From Paragordius varius (lineage: Eukaryota; Nematomorpha): a stretch of 64,000 nt of DNA. Positions 63,190-64,000 of this stretch are shown one piece after another. Below the pieces are notes generated by a model. It worked only from the letters and a program-made list of their open reading frames with translations. It had not been told where the DNA came from and ran no database searches. Location of the stretch: positions 9,796,001-9,860,000 of the forward strand of contig OZ176054.1 in NCBI GenBank assembly GCA_964247055.1. Reading direction: 5' to 3'. Position 1 is the first letter of the stretch; every line of letters starts with the position of its first letter. The translations under genes and the position numbers were made by a program.

Positions 63190-63930
63190 GTTCGGGCCCA
63201 CCCCGTGTAAAAAACGGTTTTTTTGAAAACAGAAGTCCACAAAGGACCATTCAATTTCAAATAAGATATTTAGTTACTTAATTTCGATTGTGCAGAACAT
63301 AGTCGGCTCGCTTTTTTAATTTATGCCTTCTTTTTACCCGCTCTCCCCGTAAAATGCCACTTTCTTTAAAAAACAAAGTCCACAAAAATGTTTTTTTTAA
63401 ATCTATTTTTCGCCCAAGGTATGAGACCGTAAAAATTCAATAAGGATTCTACGTATTCCCTGTTAAAAGGCAAAAATTTTAGTCAAGCGTTTCTTTGATG
63501 ATAGCTGCTGAGTAAGGTGCTACCCGCGAAAAACTGACCCGTCATATCGAAATAGCTTGCTTTTGGGGCTATTCAGAAAACCTATCAGGCCATATGAGTT
63601 CAATAGCTGCTTAAAGTATTACCCGTAAAAAGTCAAAAATTTTAATCGAGCGGATTTTTTGAATCAGCCGTTAAATAGGCCCTTTATTCCCTAAAATATG
63701 CGCTATCATTGAATTATTTAGTTTTGAAGCCAATCTTCCATAAACTATTAGGAATGAACGATGATTCCAGGTATAAATGCAAATTTTTTTATTCAACTAC
63801 ATTTATATTTTGGCCTCTGGGTAGGGGGCTACCCGCCTACAACTGCACCATCTTATCGATACAGCATGTCTTTGGAGCCAAATTTCAGAATATGAGACTA
63901 TGTGAATCATTTTACAACCGTGCCCCATAA
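63190..63930. repeat. Degenerate ~160-bp satellite, copy B
   Basis: Recurring CCGTAAAAATTCAATAAGG / GGCCATATGAGTTCAATAG and CTACCCGC-AAAACTG blocks about 160 bp apart. The plus ORF at 63,709 is one unit reading open by chance. Confidence 0.45.
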
Positions 63931-64000
63931 CAAAATTGCTTATAAAATCAAAAATATATTATGCTCATTTCAAATAAAATTGTCTTACTCAATATTCAGA

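Overview
The window looks like nuclear DNA from a very AT-rich animal. Evidence: spliced genes with GT-AG introns, a fibronectin-III-like ectodomain, many (TA)n runs, and remains of Penelope, Ty3/gypsy, non-LTR, mariner, hAT-like and CACTG-ended elements. No rRNA, tRNA, CRISPR or bacterial operon structure is seen. The species cannot be named. Introns of only 23-33 nt argue against a typical insect or vertebrate; flatworm-like or mesozoan-like lineages are possible, but this is inference.

The main content is one large minus-strand gene present twice in tandem. Copy A (3' end at 265, followed up to 22,922 and perhaps past 28,675) and copy B (3' end at 38,807, followed up to 61,739) keep the same exon order at an offset of about 38-40 kb. 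Flanking introns and an old mariner insertion are also shared, so the window is most of two repeats of a segmental duplication with a unit near 38.5 kb. Long ORFs are absent because the gene is built of tiny exons: I reconstruct 28 exons (594 residues) in A and 30 exons (600 residues) in B by hand. Most exons are 6-93 nt, multiples of three, and begin and end in phase 1. The visible product has an acidic N-terminal region, short EP-D repeat exons, a glycine-zipper-like hydrophobic stretch, and a C-terminal region of about 300 residues with at least one FN3-like fold. The 5' end and signal peptide were not found.

Layout: 1-7.6 kb, 3' half of gene A (Gly-rich and FN3 exons) with foldback elements in introns; 7.7-9.2 kb, two foldbacks with 21-bp subrepeats; 9.8-17.4 kb, acidic exons of A with a mariner pseudogene at 14.5-16.6 kb; 18.0-21.6 kb, an inverted Penelope pair flanked by two hammerhead-ribozyme elements; 22.7-28.7 kb, further upstream exons and a degenerate satellite; 28.9-31.5 kb, a giant palindrome; 31.6-37.3 kb, mostly unrecognised DNA with a gypsy remnant; 37.3-38.5 kb, a foldback; 38.8-57.1 kb, gene B in the same order with its own insertions; 57.6-59.6 kb, a 2-kb CACTG foldback; 60-64 kb, upstream intron of B with a minisatellite, palindromes and the satellite.

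The two gene copies have diverged by exon gain (a 136-bp exon unit tripled in B, an extra EP-type exon in B) and apparent splice-site loss (a 21-nt microexon in A). All reading was by eye; exon models need RNA support.
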